Shown: positions 52,562-61,836, counted from the stretch's first letter. The stretch is DNA of 64,000 bases from Rhizobium sp. S152 (GCF_030380735.1 NZ_JAUDRZ010000025.1:248001-312000); one strand, 5' to 3'. Notes: a model not told the origin generated them from the sequence alone. Numbers and translations: made by a program.

Positions 52562-53539
52562 ATGGTTAACCATGAAGTTGCAATCTATTACGCCTGGGAC
52601 AGAGCAAGCGAAGTCGAAGCTCCGCTCGGGGTCATCGAAAACCGATTTCCGTCGCTGTTTGAAACCCGGCGGATTCTCTTTCCTCACTACGAGGAACTTG
52701 CAGACCCCGAGACATTTGACCAGGGCATTGCCGGCTTTCTCGATCAAATTCTGAAGAAGAACTTTGCCGATTTCGTAGCACTGGCAGCCGAGGTTACCGG
52801 CCGGCAAGTCGCGCAGATAGAGCGCGGCGACGCTGTGAGTGGTCCGCATAAGCTTGACGACCTCGATCTCGAAAAGGTCGATACCCTGATTATCATCAGC
52901 TTCGATTCGATGCGAAGCCGACAACACGCCGACGCCGCGGAGGTTGCCGCCGCCCGCTCGTTTCTTGACAAACCCGGCAACCTCATGTTCGTCTGCCCGC
53001 ATCACGACATAGGTGACGTCGACGACGCGGCTTCCGTCGATTGGACCGGAATCCAGACGGCAGAGTTCCTGCATCACGGCGACCGGACAATCCCTCCGCA
53101 GCAAAGATTTGGCGGGTTTGCGCGCAGCCTGCTTGCCGGACTGGGCACGCCGATCGAAAACCGATTTGGGCTTCATCCAGCAATGCTACCCGACGGCACC
53201 CCGGCGCCCATCGCCGCCGAACATCAGATCGATCGACTCGGGCTGCTTTCGGGCGTCGAGACCTTCAATCTCCACCCGCACCTTCCGCATCTGGAAAGGC
53301 TCGGAGAGGCGATCGACAAGATGAACGTGCTTGCTCGCCAGCCAATCGATCCCAAAGCTCCTTCCCATTCATTCACACGCGAAGGTCGATTTGCCTTCGA
53401 CGCCCTTCTGCAGTCGAAGCGCGGTGTCTTCAGAGGCGATCTGCTGGTCGGCGACGCCACGCTTTGGAGCTCGACAGCAGGCGGCCTGGAAAGCCTCCGG
53501 CGGCTCTGGACGAACGTGGTATCGCGAGGAGCGAACTGA
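52562..53539 (+). CDS. unrecognised protein inside the bufferin operon
   Basis: A 325-aa soluble protein from ATG 52562 behind GAGAGGACAAG, 32 bp after bufB and overlapping the bufC start by one base (TGATG). No signal peptide or membrane segment. It has several histidine-rich motifs that could bind metal: FVCPHHDIGD (143-152), FLHHGDRTIP (169-178) and FNLHPHLPHLE (236-246). The middle has a Rossmann-like strand-loop VDTLIIISFDSMRSRQHAD. I do not recognise the family. It is not part of the canonical bufA-B-C-DoxX set, but its coupling implies a role with the MNIO pathway. Confidence 0.75.
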   Translation: MVNHEVAIYYAWDRASEVEAPLGVIENRFPSLFETRRILFPHYEELADPETFDQGIAGFLDQILKKNFADFVALAAEVTGRQVAQIERGDAVSGPHKLDDLDLEKVDTLIIISFDSMRSRQHADAAEVAAARSFLDKPGNLMFVCPHHDIGDVDDAASVDWTGIQTAEFLHHGDRTIPPQQRFGGFARSLLAGLGTPIENRFGLHPAMLPDGTPAPIAAEHQIDRLGLLSGVETFNLHPHLPHLERLGEAIDKMNVLARQPIDPKAPSHSFTREGRFAFDALLQSKRGVFRGDLLVGDATLWSSTAGGLESLRRLWTNVVSRGAN

Positions 53540-54348
53540 TGCACGCCGCGGAAGCACTTGATATCAGATTGCAGGACTTCGCCCTGGCGCTGGTCGATCC
53601 GCGGAGGCCAGTTCCGGAAGGTCTCGTCGGCCCCGACGGCGTCCCGAGCGAGAGACGGTTCAACGTTTACCGCAACAACGTTGTCGCAGGACTGACATCG
53701 ACTATACGGGACGCCTATCCCGCCGTCGCCAGGATCGTCGGCGATGAATTCTTCTCCGCGATGGCGAGGATCTACGTATCGGCTCATCCGCCGCGCGGCC
53801 CAATCATGTTGGACTACGGTTCGACATTTCCGGACTTCATCGAGTCCTTCGAGCCTGCAATATCGGTTCCCTATCTGGCCGACGTCGCCAGAATCGAGAG
53901 GGCATGGGTCGAGGCGTACCACTCCCCCGATATCGAACCGCTCCATCCGACTGTCTTCACACGGATCCCCTCCCAGGAGCTTCCGAACGTCCGTGTCTTT
54001 CTGCATCCCTCATGGAGGCTGGTGCGCTCCGCCTTTCCCGCCGTGAGCATTTGGCAGATGAACGTCGGAGACGGACCAGTCGGAGAACTAAGTCTCGAGC
54101 GGGGCGGCGAAAATGCATTCGTCATACGCTCGGGTGCGGACGTCGAGGTGCGGCCGCTGCGGTCGAGCGCTGCCCAGTTCGTACAGAGCCTCGCGGACGG
54201 CGCTCCGATCCTCGAAGCAATGAAGGCCGCGATGGACATGGACTACTCGTTCGATCTGTCGAGCTGCCTCTCGGCGCTCATGACGGCAAAGGCATTCATC
54301 AAATACGACCTGTCGCCGGTCGGCAGACAATCTTTCGAGGACGTTTAA
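53539..54348 (+). CDS. bufC: bufferin maturation partner (DUF2063, BufC-like)
   Basis: A 269-aa protein from ATG 53539, whose A is shared with the TGA of the preceding gene. The N-terminal DUF2063 domain has LQDFALALVDPRRPVPEGL, RRFNVYRNNVVAGLTSTI, DAYPAVARIVGDEFFSAMA, HPPRGPIMLDYGSTFPDFIE and LADVARIERAWVEAYHS. The C-terminal part is the peptide-binding wing. It delivers the precursor to BufB. A longer open frame back to 53041 overlaps the upstream gene and is an artefact. Confidence 0.88.
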   Translation: MHAAEALDIRLQDFALALVDPRRPVPEGLVGPDGVPSERRFNVYRNNVVAGLTSTIRDAYPAVARIVGDEFFSAMARIYVSAHPPRGPIMLDYGSTFPDFIESFEPAISVPYLADVARIERAWVEAYHSPDIEPLHPTVFTRIPSQELPNVRVFLHPSWRLVRSAFPAVSIWQMNVGDGPVGELSLERGGENAFVIRSGADVEVRPLRSSAAQFVQSLADGAPILEAMKAAMDMDYSFDLSSCLSALMTAKAFIKYDLSPVGRQSFEDV

Positions 54349-54854
54349 TGACCGTCATGCAGCATAAGAGCTACAACTTGGAAACATTGATCGAAGTCGT
54401 CTCGGCCATGGTCGGCGCCGTCGGCCAGGCGGTAGCTCCCATAGTTCTCAGAGTGGCACTGGGACTTCCCTTTCTCCGTTCGGGGCTCACTCGCTGGGAC
54501 GGGTTCCTTTCAATCTCGCCGGGAACGCAATTCCTGTTCGAGGAGCAGTTCAAGCTTCACCTCCTCGGAGGCGAATATCCGTTCCCAGCGCCCGATGTGA
54601 TCGCATTCATGGTGGGGGTGGCGGAGATCTTGCTGCCCATACTTCTGTTCGCAGGACTCGCCACGAGATTGACGGCAGCGGCGCTCCTCGTGATGACCGG
54701 AGTGATCCAGCTAACTTTCCCCGACGGCTGGGCGAACTTTCATCTCTATTGGGCAGCCATTGCCCTTGCGATCATGGCGCTGGGTGCCGGTCCGATCTCG
54801 CTGGATCGCCTAATCTCCATACTCTGGCGTCGGGCTGGCGGCGCTATCACATGA
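54348..54854 (+). CDS. DoxX-family membrane protein
   Basis: A 168-aa protein from ATG 54348 (TAATG overlap with bufC). Four membrane helices of the DoxX fold: PIVLRVALGLPFLRSGLTRW, VIAFMVGVAEILLPILLFAG, LTAAALLVMTGVIQLTF and YWAAIALAIMALGAGPISL. DoxX-like proteins accompany many bufferin operons, as in the Caulobacter gold-induced gig genes; their role there is unresolved, probably in the inner membrane redox or metal response. Confidence 0.88.
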   Translation: MTVMQHKSYNLETLIEVVSAMVGAVGQAVAPIVLRVALGLPFLRSGLTRWDGFLSISPGTQFLFEEQFKLHLLGGEYPFPAPDVIAFMVGVAEILLPILLFAGLATRLTAAALLVMTGVIQLTFPDGWANFHLYWAAIALAIMALGAGPISLDRLISILWRRAGGAIT

Positions 54855-55468
54855 CTGAAGACCGAGGCGATCGACTGACTCTGGTTTCAGCCGGGTCGGC
54901 GGCGGACGCCGAACGAGCACGACACACCGATCTTGACTGGGCGATCCTCATGGGACGAGCTCAGAACGGAGATTCAGCGGCCTATTTCCGTCTGCTGCAG
55001 GAGGTAACCCCTTATCTTCGCTCGATAGCCATCCGGTACCATCGGGACCAACGGGACGTCGAGGATACCGTGCAGGATATTCTTCTTACGGTTCATTCGA
55101 TCCGCGAGACGTACGATCCCACCCGACCCTTCGGACCATGGCTGCTCGGAATTGCCAACAGGCGCGCGATCGATCGACTTCGGCGGCAGGGGCGCCAGCG
55201 CGCCCGAGAATATCCGTTGTCGCGCGAGCATGATGCGGTTACAACGCCCGAAAACATCGAGGAAGTTGCGAACAAGATTCAACTTCACGGGGCGATCGAC
55301 AGTCTGCCTCCCTCACAGCGGCAAGCAATCGAGATGCTCAAGTTGAAGGAGATGTCACTCAAAGACGCATCCGAGGAAACCGGGATCTCGATCAGCTCGC
55401 TGAAAGTTGCGACGCACCGCGCCCTTCGAAGCCTTCGCCGAATTCTCCTGGATCGTGGTGGCCGCTGA
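54851..55468 (+). CDS. sigF: ECF RNA polymerase sigma factor (SigF-like)
   Basis: A 205-aa protein from ATG 54851, overlapping the DoxX stop. Region 2: YFRLLQEVTPYLRSIAIRYH, RDVEDTVQDILLTVHSIRET and RPFGPWLLGIANRRAIDRLR. Region 4: IDSLPPSQRQAIEMLKLKEM, ASEETGISISSLKVATHRAL and RSLRRILL. Its gene overlaps the putative anti-sigma gene. By analogy with Caulobacter it should recognise the GTAACC-N16-CGAA promoter upstream of bufA. Confidence 0.88.
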   Translation: MTEDRGDRLTLVSAGSAADAERARHTDLDWAILMGRAQNGDSAAYFRLLQEVTPYLRSIAIRYHRDQRDVEDTVQDILLTVHSIRETYDPTRPFGPWLLGIANRRAIDRLRRQGRQRAREYPLSREHDAVTTPENIEEVANKIQLHGAIDSLPPSQRQAIEMLKLKEMSLKDASEETGISISSLKVATHRALRSLRRILLDRGGR

Positions 55469-56121
55469 TGGAAACCGCTGATCTAATCCGGTCTCTCGCA
55501 GACAATGTAAAACCAGTGAAGCGGCTACGGCCGCCGCTCATCCGCTCGATCGCGTGGGTGCTGATGGCACTCGGGTTGCTGATGGTGCTGACGGCATTAC
55601 ATGGTCCGCGTCCCCAGTTTGGCGAACGGCTCAGGGATGGGATGTTCTTGGCAGGCATGCTCTCCTCGCTAGGCACTGGCGTCCTTGCAGCAATCGCGAC
55701 CTTCCTCATCAGCCTGCCGGACCGATCGCGATTGTGGATGCTGCTCCCCGCCCCCACCCTCGTCGTCTGGATGTCTACCATTGGCTACCAATGTTTCGCG
55801 GGATGGGTCGATCTTCCACCTGGCGCGGTTACCGTCGAGGCGGCGTCAAGCTGCCTGCTTACGCTCGTCGTGACCAGTGTCCCGTTGTCGCTCATGATGA
55901 TCGCAATGCTTCGCTACGCTGCTCTTCTCCGGCCGGTCAGCGTGACGCTGCTTGGAAGTCTGGCGGTATCCGGAGTCACATGTTCAGCCCTGGCGATGTT
56001 TCATCCACTGGACGCGACGATCATGGTGCTCGGATGGAATCTCGGAACCGCCGTACTGCTCGCAAGTCTAGCCTCCCTGCTGAGCCGCGGGATGTCAGGA
56101 TTTCGTGGACGCATTGATTGA
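55468..56121 (+). CDS. nrsF: NrsF-like (DUF1109) membrane anti-sigma factor
   Basis: A 217-aa protein coupled to the sigma gene (TGATG). After a short cytoplasmic N-terminus (LIRSLADNVKPVKRLRPPLI), six hydrophobic segments follow, such as SIAWVLMALGLLMVLTAL and ATFLISLPDRSRLWMLLPAP. Periplasm-facing cysteines in IGYQCFAGW, ASSCLLT and GVTCSALAMFHPLDATI match the paired cysteines by which NrsF senses metal or oxidative stress. It holds the sigma factor inactive until stress. Confidence 0.85.
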   Translation: METADLIRSLADNVKPVKRLRPPLIRSIAWVLMALGLLMVLTALHGPRPQFGERLRDGMFLAGMLSSLGTGVLAAIATFLISLPDRSRLWMLLPAPTLVVWMSTIGYQCFAGWVDLPPGAVTVEAASSCLLTLVVTSVPLSLMMIAMLRYAALLRPVSVTLLGSLAVSGVTCSALAMFHPLDATIMVLGWNLGTAVLLASLASLLSRGMSGFRGRID

Positions 56122-56175
56122 ATGATCGCGACGCGGTCAGATTGCAATGAAGAATAGAAAGAAAGGCCGAGACAC

Positions 56176-57807
56176 TTGGAAGCCATTGCTGTCAGCCTCA
56201 TTCTGATCGCCCTTGTCGTCGCCAGCAGCATCCTCGCAAAGATGTCGCCGGTCGCACTGCCGATTCCCTTTGTTCAGATTTTTCTCGGCGCCGCTGCCGC
56301 GTTCGCTTTCGACTTTCGCGTGCAGCTCGACCCACCCACATTTCTGCTGTTACTAGCCCCTCTGCTGTTTCTCGACGGCTGGCGCACGCCGAAAGAAGGT
56401 CTCCTTCACGACAAGGGAACGATCGCCGCACTCGCTTTCGGTCTGGTATTCTTCACGGTCCTAGGAGCAGGCTATTTCATTCACTGGATGATCCCGACCA
56501 TGCCGCTCGCGGTCGCCTTCGCCCTTGCTTCCGCCATATCGCCTACGGATGCAGTGGCCGTGTCAGCGATCGTCAGTCGGGTGCCCGTTGCAAAGCGTCT
56601 GATCCACATTCTCGAAGGGGAGTCGCTTCTAAATGACGCGTCCGGGCTCGTTTGCATGCGCTTCGCGATCGCCGCTGCCGCAACCGGCACGTTCTCAATA
56701 TTGGAAGCGTCGATCACATTCATCTGGATCGCCACCATCGGAGTTTTCGTCGGCGTTGCGGTGGCTCTTCTGGCGACGACGGCAAAGGACTGGGTTTCGC
56801 GACGCTTCGGCGAGGAAACCGGATCGCAGATTCTCATCAGTTTGCTGATCCCTTTCGCCGCGTACATGCTGGCGGAGCGTGCAGACGCCTCTGGAATCCT
56901 TGCGGCAGTCGCCGCAGGCGTGGTGATGGGCTGGGAGGAGCGGTCAGGCCGGGCGCTGCCGATCACTCGGCTGCAGCGGGCCGCTGTATGGGACGCCCTT
57001 CAGTTCGCCGGCAACGGCGCCATCTTCGTTGTTCTGGGTCAGCAACTGCCAGCTATCGTCACCGGCGCTTCCGAGGCAGTGCAAGAGACTGGCCATTTCG
57101 GCACCTTCTGGCTCGCGGTGTACGTGGTAGCCGTATCGCTTGCCCTGCTGTTCTTGAGGGCCGCCTGGGCATGGGTGACATTGAGAATCCTACTCTTCCG
57201 GGAAAAAACGGCCGACTCCGATTTTGCGGCGCCGAACTGGCGCCTGGTCGCCGCGACATCACTCGCAGGCGTTCGCGGCGCTGTGACGCTTGCTGGCGCG
57301 TTCGCATTGCCGATCACGCTTGACGACGGTTCCCCGTTTCCGTCTCGCGATCTCGTCATCTTTCTCGCGGCCGGCGTCATCGTTCTTTCCCTCGTCTTGG
57401 CCAATGTCGGCCTTCCTCGTGTGATGAACGTCGTGACGCTTTCGCCCAGGCCACTGCTTGACCAGGACGAGGTGCGCGCCCGCGCTGCAGCCACGCAGGC
57501 GGCCATTTCTGCCGTGGAACAGAGACTGAGCGAGCTGTCCAAGAATCCCGGCAGCGCAGAACGGCACGCCGACGCCGCCGCGCGGGTGCTGGCCCTGTAT
57601 CGTCAGCGCCTTGGTTCGCGGACGGATGCGGCCGACGTTGCCGACCCCGACATCCGCGAAATCGAACGCGAACTCCATCTGGCCGCCATACGCGCCGAGC
57701 GCGCTGAAATATACAACGCCGCCCGGTCGAAGCGGCTCCCGGAAGAGCTTGCCTCTCGGCTGATCCGCGAAGCGGACCTCATCGAGTCCCGTTTCAGTCT
57801 TTCTTGA
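56176..57807 (+). CDS. CPA1-family Na+/H+ antiporter, copy 2
   Basis: A 543-aa membrane protein, preceded by AAAGAAAGGCCGAG. The same landmarks as copy 1: FALASAISPTDAVAVSAI, RLIHILEGESLLNDASGLVC, and VRGAVTLAGAFALPI. The soluble C-terminal tail again carries an alanine-rich helix (ARAAATQAAISAVEQRLSEL). It lies just downstream of the sigma/anti-sigma pair and just upstream of the second YdeP-type gene, with which it probably shares a transcript. A role in Na+/pH tolerance is likely. Confidence 0.88.
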   Translation: MEAIAVSLILIALVVASSILAKMSPVALPIPFVQIFLGAAAAFAFDFRVQLDPPTFLLLLAPLLFLDGWRTPKEGLLHDKGTIAALAFGLVFFTVLGAGYFIHWMIPTMPLAVAFALASAISPTDAVAVSAIVSRVPVAKRLIHILEGESLLNDASGLVCMRFAIAAAATGTFSILEASITFIWIATIGVFVGVAVALLATTAKDWVSRRFGEETGSQILISLLIPFAAYMLAERADASGILAAVAAGVVMGWEERSGRALPITRLQRAAVWDALQFAGNGAIFVVLGQQLPAIVTGASEAVQETGHFGTFWLAVYVVAVSLALLFLRAAWAWVTLRILLFREKTADSDFAAPNWRLVAATSLAGVRGAVTLAGAFALPITLDDGSPFPSRDLVIFLAAGVIVLSLVLANVGLPRVMNVVTLSPRPLLDQDEVRARAAATQAAISAVEQRLSELSKNPGSAERHADAAARVLALYRQRLGSRTDAADVADPDIREIERELHLAAIRAERAEIYNAARSKRLPEELASRLIREADLIESRFSLS

Positions 57808-57854
57808 ACTCGGACGCAGACGTCGGAACTGCCTCCCCAATCGTGAGTAAAGCA

Positions 57855-60185
57855 ATGAAGAAGAAACGTCCTGAAGGCATTAGAGCCTATAACGAGCCAG
57901 CCGGTGGCTGGGGCGCTCTGCTTGCGGTAGCGAAAACTCTGAAGCACCAGCAAGTTGTCGCAGACGGCACGGCGATGCTTCTTAAGGCGAACCAGCCGGA
58001 AGGATTCGATTGCCCCGGCTGTGCCTGGCCCGATCCCAAGCATACGTCTTCGTTCGAGTTCTGCGAGAATGGCGCCAAGGCCATCACATGGGAATCCACA
58101 GCCCGGCGCGTGACGCCCGAATTCTTCGAGGAGCATGCGGTATCGGAGCTGTGGGAATGGTCGGACTACAGGCTGGAAGACCAAGGGCGACTGACCGATC
58201 CAATGATCTACGACGCCGAAACGGACCGCTATCGACAAATCGGATGGGATGAGGCGTTCGTGCTCATCGGCGATGCGCTCCAAACCCTTCCGGACCCTAA
58301 CATGGCCGAATTCTATACGTCCGGCAGGGCTTCCAACGAAGCTGCCTTTCTTTATCAGCTCTTCGTCCGCGCGTATGGGACAAACAACTTTCCGGACTGC
58401 TCGAACATGTGTCACGAGGCGACCAGCGTCGGATTGCCGGAGTCCATCGGCGTTGGAAAGGGAACGGTGACGCTGGAGGACTTCGATCATGCCGACGCGA
58501 TCTTCAGCTTCGGCCATAACCCCGGCACCAACCATCCCCGAATGATGACCACGCTTCATGACGCAGCTCGGCGGGGGACGCCGATCGTCGTTTTCAATCC
58601 ACTAAAGGAGCGTGCGCTCGAGCGGTTCGCAGCACCCCAGAACCCTATTGAAATGGCGACTTTCTCATCCACCAACATAGCATCGGCATACCATCAGGTC
58701 AGGGCTGGCGGCGATCTCGCAGTGCTCAAGGGAATGATGAAGCTGATCCTCGAACGCGACGCCGCCGACATCGACGCGGGCGGCGAAGGGTTTCTCGATC
58801 GCGCGTTCATCGCAGAGCATACGTCCGGTTTCGACGATCTGCGGCGCGATATCGAGGCATCCGAATGGGAAACCATCCTGACGGTATCCGGGCTGGCAAA
58901 GTCAGCAATTGAAAGCGCAGTGGATGTCTATCTCGCGGCGTCCAATGTCATTGCTTGCTATGGCATGGGCCTGACGCAGCATCGCAATGGGACCGGCAAC
59001 GTCCAACAGCTTGCAAACCTGCTCCTGTTGAGGGGCAACATGGGACGACAAGGCGCGGGAATTGCGCCGATCCGTGGACATTCGAATGTCCAGGGGGACA
59101 GGACGGTCGGCATTACGGAGGTACCGAACCAGGCGCTCCTTGATGGAATTGAGCGGGCTTTCGGCTTCCGACCGCCAAGCGCCAGAGGCCACAACGCCGT
59201 CGAGACGATGGAGGCAATCATAGACGGGCGCTCGAAGGCATTGATGTGTCTCGGAGGAAACTTCGCGGTTGCGATGGCAGATCCGGACGCCACCTATCCC
59301 GCAATCAGGAAGCTGGATCTTTCCGTTCATCTCGCGACCAAGCTCAATCGTACACATTTGCTCACGGCGAAGAAGACGATCGTACTCCCTGTACTCGGCA
59401 GAACTGACGTCGATATCCAAGCCTCAGGGCAGCAGTCGATTACCGTCGAGGATTCCATGTCGATGGTCCACGCTTCGCGGGGCTTCCTGAGGCCCCCTAG
59501 TCCGCAGCTTCGTTCAGAGCCGTCGATCATCGCTGGGATAGCCAAGGCCACCTTGGGAGATCGCTATGGCATCGATTGGGACGGGATGGTTGGAAACTAC
59601 GACCTGATACGTGAAAAGATCGAGGTCGTGTTTCCGGACTTCAAGGATTTCAATCAGCGCGTCCGCGCCAGAGGCGGCTTCAGGCTGACCGTCGCAGCGT
59701 CGGAACGCCGATGGAACACCGCAAACGGCAGGGCAAACTTCCTTGTTTCTACCGGCTTGGACGAGGACCCTGCTCTCCGGGATCCCGAAGCATTGATGCT
59801 CATGACTATCCGCAGCCACGACCAATACAACACGACGGTCTACAGCGTCGACGACCGCTACCGAGGCGTGTTCGGGCGGCGCGACATCATTTTCATGAAT
59901 CGCCGGGACCTTGAAAGCAGAGGCTTGGAGGAAGGCGACAAGATCGACGTCATTGCCGCGGGTGATACCGACGACTGGGATGGGATCGAACGTGTCGCGC
60001 GATCGTTCACTGCCGTGGAATACGACATACCGGTAGGCGCCATCGCCGGGTACTATCCCGAACTCAATGTTGTCGTGGCCCTGAGCCAGCACGACAGAAA
60101 GTCGGGTACACCCGCCTACAAGGGCGTCCACGTCAATGTCCGCAGGACCGCCGATCAGTCGCAGCAGCTCTTCGCGGATGAGTGA
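57855..60185 (+). CDS. YdeP-type molybdopterin oxidoreductase, copy 2
   Basis: A 776-aa protein. Start ATG 57855 (MKKKRPEGIRAYNEPAGGWG) matches the E. coli YdeP N-terminus; GTG 57843 and TTG 57804 are upstream alternatives. Seen: FDCPGCAWPDPKHTSSFEFC, FYTSGRASNEAAFLYQLF, FPDCSNMCHEATSVGLPES, GHNPGTNHPRMMTTL, IRGHSNVQGDRTVGITE and TIRSHDQYNTTVYSVDDRYR. It binds bis-MGD and probably an Fe-S cluster. In E. coli YdeP supports acid resistance. Closer to YdeP than the paralogue at 30617. Confidence 0.9.
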   Translation: MKKKRPEGIRAYNEPAGGWGALLAVAKTLKHQQVVADGTAMLLKANQPEGFDCPGCAWPDPKHTSSFEFCENGAKAITWESTARRVTPEFFEEHAVSELWEWSDYRLEDQGRLTDPMIYDAETDRYRQIGWDEAFVLIGDALQTLPDPNMAEFYTSGRASNEAAFLYQLFVRAYGTNNFPDCSNMCHEATSVGLPESIGVGKGTVTLEDFDHADAIFSFGHNPGTNHPRMMTTLHDAARRGTPIVVFNPLKERALERFAAPQNPIEMATFSSTNIASAYHQVRAGGDLAVLKGMMKLILERDAADIDAGGEGFLDRAFIAEHTSGFDDLRRDIEASEWETILTVSGLAKSAIESAVDVYLAASNVIACYGMGLTQHRNGTGNVQQLANLLLLRGNMGRQGAGIAPIRGHSNVQGDRTVGITEVPNQALLDGIERAFGFRPPSARGHNAVETMEAIIDGRSKALMCLGGNFAVAMADPDATYPAIRKLDLSVHLATKLNRTHLLTAKKTIVLPVLGRTDVDIQASGQQSITVEDSMSMVHASRGFLRPPSPQLRSEPSIIAGIAKATLGDRYGIDWDGMVGNYDLIREKIEVVFPDFKDFNQRVRARGGFRLTVAASERRWNTANGRANFLVSTGLDEDPALRDPEALMLMTIRSHDQYNTTVYSVDDRYRGVFGRRDIIFMNRRDLESRGLEEGDKIDVIAAGDTDDWDGIERVARSFTAVEYDIPVGAIAGYYPELNVVVALSQHDRKSGTPAYKGVHVNVRRTADQSQQLFADE

Positions 60186-60342
60186 CAGCGCAGACGAATT
60201 CCTGGCCCGGTTGGCCTGCCCTGATTCAGCATATTAGAACTTCAAAATGGTGTATACTTCGGCCAGCATGAGCGAAGACTGCGCCTCGACCGGGAGAGGC
60301 GCAGCTCCTGACCGGGGTGTTGAACGCGTAGGGGGCGCTTGA

Positions 60343-61335
60343 ATGAACTTTAGCGTGCGCAAAGACAACGTTGAGCTTGACGTCGGCGCCGGATTGGTGG
60401 TGCCGCCGTTCGAACAACCTCGCTCACTGATAACTATCGACGAGATTTTGCATCGCCGTCCCCAGCAGCCTGTCGCGACATCCCGCGACCGCGGATGGGG
60501 CGGCGTGACCGTTGATCTTCACCGTCCCTATTTCGATGTCGCTGAAAGCTATCCCGGCCTCGATCATCATCTCATCTGTTTCTGCCCCTCCGGATCGTCC
60601 AAGCTGACACAGATCCGAAACGGGTCGGTTCATCGCGCAACCATCTCAATGGGAATGTCGTACTTGATGCCGGCTGGTTATGAATCGAGCTGGGAGGGCG
60701 ACTCCGGCCTCTCAGCCCGTATTAGAGTGCCTGTCGCGCTCATCGCCAGGGCAGCGGACGAATGCGATTGGCAGCGGCATTCCGCCGTTGAGCTGCGGAA
60801 CATCTTCGAGACGCGCGACGCAACGATCGGCCACCTGACGCTGATGCTTCTGTCCGAGCTGCAGCAGAGCCAGCATCCCGCCCAGAGGCTGATGGCCGAC
60901 GCGCTCTCGGCTGCGCTGGCCGTCCATCTCCTGAAGAAGTACAATGCATTCGAAGCCGTGGAACGCGAAACCGAAATCTGTCTCGGCAAGCAAGAGATCG
61001 CACGTTTGACGGACTATATCGAAAGCAATCTTGACCGGTCCATCGGACTCGCCGAACTCGCCGGAGTGGTCAATGTCAGTCGATTTCACTTCATTCGTCT
61101 CTTCAAGCGCAGCACCGGGACGACGCCGATAGATTTCGTCGAGCAGAGCAGGATCAGTCGTGCCCAGTCGCTGATCGTGGAGACCGATATCCCGCTTGCG
61201 GAAATTGCCCTCATAACCGGGTTCGCCGACCAGAGCCACTTCACCAGGCGGTTTCGCAACCGAGTAGGATGCACGCCCGCTGCCTATTCTCGGAATCACG
61301 GTCGTCGGCGGACCACCAGGAAGAGTGGCTACTGA
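60343..61335 (+). CDS. AraC-family transcriptional regulator
   Basis: A 330-aa protein from ATG 60343. The N-terminal ~200 residues form a sensing domain (GWGGVTVDLHRPYFDVAESY, SMGMSYLMPAGYESSW). The C-terminal double HTH reads ARLTDYIESNLDRSIGLAEL, VNVSRFHFIRLFKRSTGTTP and EIALITGFADQSHFTRRFRN. It is convergent with the cyo operon. The ligand is unknown; it may regulate the upstream YdeP/antiporter genes, but nothing in the sequence shows this. Confidence 0.88.
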   Translation: MNFSVRKDNVELDVGAGLVVPPFEQPRSLITIDEILHRRPQQPVATSRDRGWGGVTVDLHRPYFDVAESYPGLDHHLICFCPSGSSKLTQIRNGSVHRATISMGMSYLMPAGYESSWEGDSGLSARIRVPVALIARAADECDWQRHSAVELRNIFETRDATIGHLTLMLLSELQQSQHPAQRLMADALSAALAVHLLKKYNAFEAVERETEICLGKQEIARLTDYIESNLDRSIGLAELAGVVNVSRFHFIRLFKRSTGTTPIDFVEQSRISRAQSLIVETDIPLAEIALITGFADQSHFTRRFRNRVGCTPAAYSRNHGRRRTTRKSGY

Positions 61336-61423
61336 ACTGCGCGGGCCTCGCCGCCACCGTCTCAATTTCCTTCCCGGCGATGAGAAAAGTCTTTCGTCGC
61401 TTCCCATTGGCAAGGATTGGCGG

Positions 61424-61440
61424 GGCCGCACAGCGCGGCC
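61424..61440. terminator. bidirectional hairpin between convergent araC-type and cyoD genes
   Basis: GGCCGC-ACAGC-GCGGCC is a perfect six-base stem with a five-base loop, 15 bp beyond the cyoD stop and 88 bp beyond the AraC-type stop. There is no U-tract, so the call is modest. Confidence 0.35.
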
Positions 61441-61455
61441 ATCTCGCCTGTCTGG

Positions 61456-61836
61456 CTAAGGCTGCACCATGTGATCCATCGGAATCATGTTGACGTTCAA
61501 GTTGGACATGATCCAGAGCGAGCCGGCCATTATCAGGAAGACGATCAGAATGCCGAACGCCAGGGCAAGGACGTTGTTGGTGCTGTCCGGGCCTGTGCCT
61601 ATGTGCAGAAAGAACACGAGATGAACACCGATCTGCGCGATCGCCAGCACGGCCAATCCGACCGGAATGCCGGAAGGCCAGAGGACGTCGCTTCGAGCTA
61701 CCCAGAACGATAGGGCAGTCAGTAGAAGTGCGAGTAGCAGTCCGACGATGTTCGTTGTCAATCCAGCGATAAAGCTACCATGTTCGTCGCCAGGCGCCAG
61801 ATCGTTGGAGGGCGAGGTATTGTCATGGTTGGTCAT
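61456..61836 (-). CDS. cyoD: cytochrome bo3 ubiquinol oxidase subunit IV
   Basis: A 126-aa protein from ATG 61836, overlapping the upstream stop (ATGA). Three membrane helices of the COX4_pro family: FIAGLTTNIVGLLLALLLTA, GIPVGLAVLAIAQIGVHLVF with FFLHIG, and FGILIVFLIMAGSLWIMSNL, ending NMIPMDHMVQP. Subunit IV helps assembly of the oxidase. It is the last cyo gene before a convergent regulator; no cyoE follows within the window. Confidence 0.88.
   Translation of the reverse strand: MTNHDNTSPSNDLAPGDEHGSFIAGLTTNIVGLLLALLLTALSFWVARSDVLWPSGIPVGLAVLAIAQIGVHLVFFLHIGTGPDSTNNVLALAFGILIVFLIMAGSLWIMSNLNVNMIPMDHMVQP

Noticed and set aside
53041..53538. N-terminal extension of the bufC frame
   Set aside because: It overlaps the preceding gene completely; the TGATG junction and family length place the bufC start at 53539.
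53904..54347. N-terminal extension of the DoxX frame
   Set aside because: It lies inside bufC; ATG 54348 overlaps the bufC stop and gives the normal DoxX length.
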